Translations under genes and position numbers: made by a program
Assembly (NCBI GenBank): GCA_023548195.1
Contig: JAJHZJ010000413.1
Coordinates: 15,845,941 to 15,909,940, forward strand
Reading direction: 5' to 3'
From: Bettongia penicillata ogilbyi
Taxonomy: Eukaryota > Chordata > Mammalia > Diprotodontia > Potoroidae
DNA length: 64,000 nt
Notes under the pieces: model-generated
What the model was told of the DNA's origin: nothing
Databases searched by the model: none
Seen by the model: the letters and a program-made list of their open reading frames with translations, nothing else
Shown: positions 59,935 through 64,000 of the stretch, piece after piece
Layout: every line of letters starts with the position of its first letter
How positions within the stretch are numbered: the stretch's first letter is position 1

Positions 59935-60960
59935 TGAAAGATGCTGAGCCAAGGATGTTTGCAGATTCAAAAAAGGTAAGGTAATTAAGGATGCAGAGAT
60001 TCAAGGTGAGAGAGAACTATTTGAGGAGAATGAGAAAAATGCCCTACTAATATCATTTACTTTTTTTTTTTTTTGGAAAGTCACCAAAGTACTAGATCAG
60101 GAAAATTCTGTGGATAGTATTTTGCAAAATTTACCGAAGCATTCAAAAAACTCTCATGTTATTCTTATGAAAAAGATACAGAGATGTAAGATAGTAGTAT
60201 TGTTCAGAGGATTAGGAACAAGATAATGGTTATTGAAGAAGAGTAATCATTAGTAATGTAATGTCAGTTTGGAAGGTTATCCCTTGCAGAGAACCCCGGA
60301 GAATCCTACATGGTTCTGTGCTGTTTTCATCAATGACTTGAATACAGGAATAGAAAACAAAGTTTTCATATTTGAAAATTTGATGTCATAATTGAAGATG
60401 GCATAAAGCTGACAGACATTGCTAACACTGTGTTTGCTGAGACACTACTAACACTGTGATAAAGTCAGTTTCTGAAATAGTCTGTCTAGGACTTTTAGTC
60501 AATTATTTTAACATGAGTTTTAATGCTACAAAGAGTCTTTCACTTGGTATATAAAAATCAGGTTCAACTCTACAGGAGAAAGGAGGTTTTTCTTGACCCT
60601 AGTTCATTGATAGAAGATGGGGGAGGCAGGGTTGGTAAATACACTGTAAACACAATAGGCATTAATGACATATAACAGCAAAAAAGTTAAGGAAATTTAT
60701 GCTACACAAATGGAGCGTTGATATATTGTCTATTTCCAGTGCATTTTTTCCTGGTTTGGCAAACCTGGAGTGGTATGCCTGTTTTTTACTTAGTACATTG
60801 ATAAGCTGGTAACCATCAAAAGTAAGGCAGACATGGATGTATATATCTCAAGGAGGTAATAATCCACAAGAGAATGTTAATGAGGAATATTTGAATGACG
60901 GAGGAACTAAACTTTGAGGAAAAAAGGCATGGGGGTAGGACATGATAACTGTCATAGTGA
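59935..60960 (+). mobile_element. CR1/L3 LINE with reverse-transcriptase remnant
   Basis: 'tgctgttttcatcaatgact' at about 60,320 encodes the Phe-Ile-Asn-Asp-Leu segment of CR1-type reverse transcriptases, followed by 'gatggcataaagctgacaga' (the region of the catalytic Asp-Asp), 'agaagatgggggaggcaggg' near 60,615 and 'ggacatgataactgtcatag' near 60,938. All frames are broken. The element resumes after a nested SINE. Confidence 0.7.
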
Positions 60961-60964
60961 TTGA

Positions 60965-61250
60965 AGGATAATTATATAGGCTAAGGAGCAGCTATGTGAC
61001 AGAGGAGATAGAGTTCCAGACCCAGAGTCAGAAAGACTCATTTCCCTGAGTTCAAATCTGGTCTCAGACACTTAACTAGGTGTGTGACACTGTTCAACTC
61101 AATTAAGCTTGTTGACCTTAGTTTCCTCATCTGCAAAATGAGTTGGAGGAGGAAATGGAAAATCATTCCAGCATCTTTGCCAAGAAAATACCAAATGGTG
61201 TCATGAGGGATTAGAAATAACTGAAATGACTGAAAAACAACGATAAATAT
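60965..61250 (+). repeat. MAR1-like SINE nested in CR1/L3
   Basis: Head 'gagcagctatgtgacagagg', then 'gagttcaaatctggtctcag', 'ttgccaagaaaataccaaat' and the tail 'ggtgtcatgagggattagaa' with an AAC-rich end. Confidence 0.88.
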
Positions 61251-61299
61251 GGGCCAAGTACTAAATGTCTAATCCCCAAGTGGCAAGGCTAGGGAAAAT

Positions 61300-61485
61300 G
61301 CCAAAAATAATTTTTAGAAAAGAAGAAAAAAACAGCATGCCTTTTAAAGAAAAGGTTAAATAACCTTGTGTCAGGTATATTTTAGAGGAAATCATTTGTT
61401 TTACATATGATGTGCAATAATAACTCCGGAAGTTCCTTCTAAATCTGAGGTTTTATAGTCATGAAAATTTAGATTGGAATATTTC
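61300..61485 (+). mobile_element. CR1/L3 LINE 3' end
   Basis: 'ccttgtgtcaggtatatttt' and 'gaagttccttctaaatctga' followed by 'ggttttatagtcatga' correspond to the L3/CR1 terminus, continuing the copy interrupted at 60,960. Confidence 0.65.
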
Positions 61486-61509
61486 TAGGCATAGCTGAGA
61501 CAAAAGACA

Positions 61510-61605
61510 CCACAATGGATAGGGAATAGTACTCAGAGTCAGGAATGCCTAGGTTCAAATCCTACCTCTAACACATTTTGTTTACATGAACTTAAATTAG
61601 GGACT
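61510..61605 (+). repeat. SINE head fragment
   Basis: 'agtactcagagtcaggaatg' and 'taggttcaaatcctacctct' are the B-box part of a tRNA-derived SINE. Confidence 0.6.
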
Positions 61606-61609
61606 TTAC

Positions 61610-63800
61610 TCACCTTTTGGTGCTCTAGATAACTGCATGGTTAAATAGAAGATAAGACATCTGCCTGAACTGGTAACAGACTTTCACCAAGCTTCTAATA
61701 TTACAGGTTCAATTCCCATCTCATCCAAATATGGGTATGAATAGAATGTATGGAATGATAAAAATAGATTTCTGTGAACTTCCTTTCTTTGATGAGGTAT
61801 GGGACTAAAAATGTGTAACCTTGCATTTACTATCTGATGAAAATTACTGGTTTCATTAAAAAAATAACTTTATAGAAAACACTACATACGAAAGTAGCAG
61901 GGACAAGAGTGTATATCCAGAAATGATAATTATGCAAAACTGTAAGGCATCAATAAAACTTGTTTTTAAATTTCAAATAGGTTTTTGGAATATAAATTTG
62001 TGCTGCCTACTGTCAGTCAATTTAACCCCAACCCAATCATTTTATTGCTAATGTAGGCAATGCAATAAATCAGCTCAAAGCTTCCAGAATGTGTCATTCT
62101 AAAAGGAAACCTGCATCAGAGCTTAGAGACTTGCTGGTAATCAATCTTATTTGTATATAATTTGAGTTTGGGAATGCAAAATACAAGAGATAAATTTAAA
62201 AATTCAAACAAATTATGTTTTAAAAATATTTGTCTTCTGTCAAAATTTCCAAACGTTTCTTCCATACCTGAGATTATAGTGAAAGGTTCTAAAGGTGTTT
62301 TCAAGGATTCAGTTGTCACTGTCATTGTAATGCCTTGTCATGACCCATGTTCACTATTTAGAATATTTTATACCTTGAAACCTTGGACAACTTCCAGCAA
62401 ACGGTAATTCAGGAGAAATTTCCCAGAGATAGATAGAGCACAGCAGAACAAAAATACCATAGTTATCCTGGGAAAATCAATTAATTTACCAGCCTTCTGT
62501 TCTACTTGTCCATTAAGAGGTCTCACATGGGGCACATAAACATAGTTCTGTAATAGATGGCTCAGTTTAAGAATACCACTCAGAAACTTGATGATATATC
62601 TTCTTTAATAAAATTCCTTGTAAATAGTCTCAGATATGGGGGAAAGGGAAAGAATCTAGAGGATCTTATAATGGTAATCCTCACTGCAGACCCAGAACGT
62701 TGCCAAAATGGTAATAGAGATGAAACTAGATGCTCAAGAGACATTCTCCTCCTCCTCCCCTCCTTAGTCCTCAGAGGAAATGGAACAATGGACAAAGAAT
62801 AAGAAGTATAAAGGTTGAACTATTACTTTAACTTGAAATATAACCATTACTTATGGAGAAAAATCTATCATGATGTTGTGCTAAGGGTCAGCTCCTTTTG
62901 GAAGGCCAGAAAAGTCCATGACCTACTGGTGTTATCTAATAAAATACAGCACTGATTTCATAATAGAAGTGAATGAGAGGCAAAAATGCAGTTTCATTTA
63001 GACATAGCAAGATGTCTTGATTAATTAGTCTTCTGGAAATAGTTTTTAAAGAAGTCCTATTAAAATTGGGGAAAGAACTTTTTAATGGAAATTTATTACA
63101 ATTAAAGTTAGCTTTTTAAAAAGGCAATACTAGTTTCCAAATTGTAGAGAACAGGTATCTTAGACCAGGAAGATTTGAGAAAATTCCAGTAATTGCAATG
63201 ATGGATTGTTGGCTTCAGAAGTTCTGTCACTCTTCTGAACACCAAGTAGGTACTGAAAGGCCCTTTGACCCCCAATACCAATATACCCACTGAAGGCTGG
63301 CAGGAGTGAGAGCTGCAACCCACTTTACCTGAATGCAGTGTATGGAGGCAAAAATTTCTTTTTTAAAGAATTATATATTTATGTGAAAGGCCTTGAGATT
63401 ATCAGTCATGCTCCCATACCCTCTCTGCTTGTGTCCTTCTTCCTCCTAACTCATTCCTTTTGCATCTCCTCTCTCTCAGTCTCTCTCTGTCTGTCTGTTT
63501 TTCTGTCTGTGTCCCTTCCTCTCATTTTTTCCCATTTATTCATCTCTTTCTATTTTCTCTTTCTACTGGGAATCACAGCCCCAAATATTTTAAGTTCTTC
63601 ATTTTTCCTACATGTGATAACAAAATTCATCTTTCAAAGTATGATTAATCAGAATGATTGGGCAAAATTATTTCTAGTATTGTTTCCAGGAAATAATTCC
63701 ATAGACAACACAAAGACAGGCAATGGAGTTCGGATTTAATTTGTGTAAGAAGGTCTCAGTGAGGAGCATCTTTTATCAGTATAGGTGAGTATCTTCTTAC
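61610..63800. other. No gene seen; CT-rich patch
   Basis: Opposite-strand open frames at 62,116-62,407 and 62,557-62,802 have no recognisable domain. A degenerate CT/CTGT microsatellite lies at 63,465-63,525. Confidence 0.4.
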
Positions 63801-63804
63801 CTTA

Positions 63805-63865
63805 GACACAGCACAGTGCTTGATATATAGTAGGCATTTAATAAATGTTTACTGATAACTCTGCA
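63805..63865 (+). repeat. L2 3' terminus
   Basis: 'cacagtgcttgatatatagt' followed by 'aggcatttaataaatgttta' is the L2 end. Confidence 0.55.
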
Positions 63866-64000
63866 ACACATTAGTTCTCCTAAGTCAAATGCTCAGTATG
63901 CTTCAGAGCAAGACTGGAACCTTGACAAAATAGGTCAGTTTTATGTTATTGTAATTATAGCCAGTGTTGTCCCATCTTTGTATTACATCTCATTTGAAAC

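Overview
The window is mammalian, most likely marsupial, non-coding DNA: an AT-rich gene desert or a very large intron. I find no host protein-coding gene, tRNA, rRNA or CRISPR array. The longest open stretches all belong to LINE-1 (L1) ORF1; the other open frames are short, start anywhere and resemble no protein I know. The marsupial assignment comes from L1 subfamilies and tRNA-derived CORE-SINEs (MAR1-like, with the tail region AAATGGGATCACAAAGAGTC) that I recognise from memory of marsupial genomes. Species cannot be decided from the sequence alone.

Layout. 0-4 kb: two antisense L1 pieces, the second lacking its reverse-transcriptase section, then a MIR. 7.0-10.6 kb: an antisense L1 with 3' end, inter-ORF spacer, ORF1 and 5' UTR but without most of ORF2; a GATA microsatellite sits at the deletion junction. 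11.3-17.3 kb: an L1 nest. An antisense L1 3' end abuts a sense L1 ORF2, which is split by a 1.87 kb antisense piece made only of L1 5' UTR plus ORF1, flanked by imperfect 16 bp target-site duplications. 17.3-27.9 kb: SINEs, an older L1, a possible solo LTR and AT-rich microsatellites. 27.97-29.76 kb: a 5'-truncated HAL1-type (ORF1-only) element carrying a nested SINE. 30-39.5 kb: mostly ancient L2, CR1/L3 and MIR remnants. 40.12-42.39 kb: a 2.2 kb antisense HAL1-type element with perfect 16 bp target-site duplications. 42.9-44.2 kb: an L1 5' UTR and ORF1 start. 44.4-50.8 kb: MIRs, L2 and very long purine/pyrimidine microsatellites. 52.65-55.8 kb: a third antisense L1 lacking ORF2, with a nested SINE. 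56-64 kb: ancient L2 and CR1/L3 plus SINEs.

Nothing here forms a working pathway. What is informative is the retrotransposon biology: two copies of an ORF2-less L1 derivative whose 3' region holds two L1-3'UTR-like modules, an L1 5' UTR with two start-like motifs 404 bp apart, an ORF1 coiled coil built of 63 bp tandem units, and a SINE insertion whose empty site is preserved in a sister copy in the same window. Family names are recognition from memory and internal comparison within the window; a RepeatMasker run would settle them.
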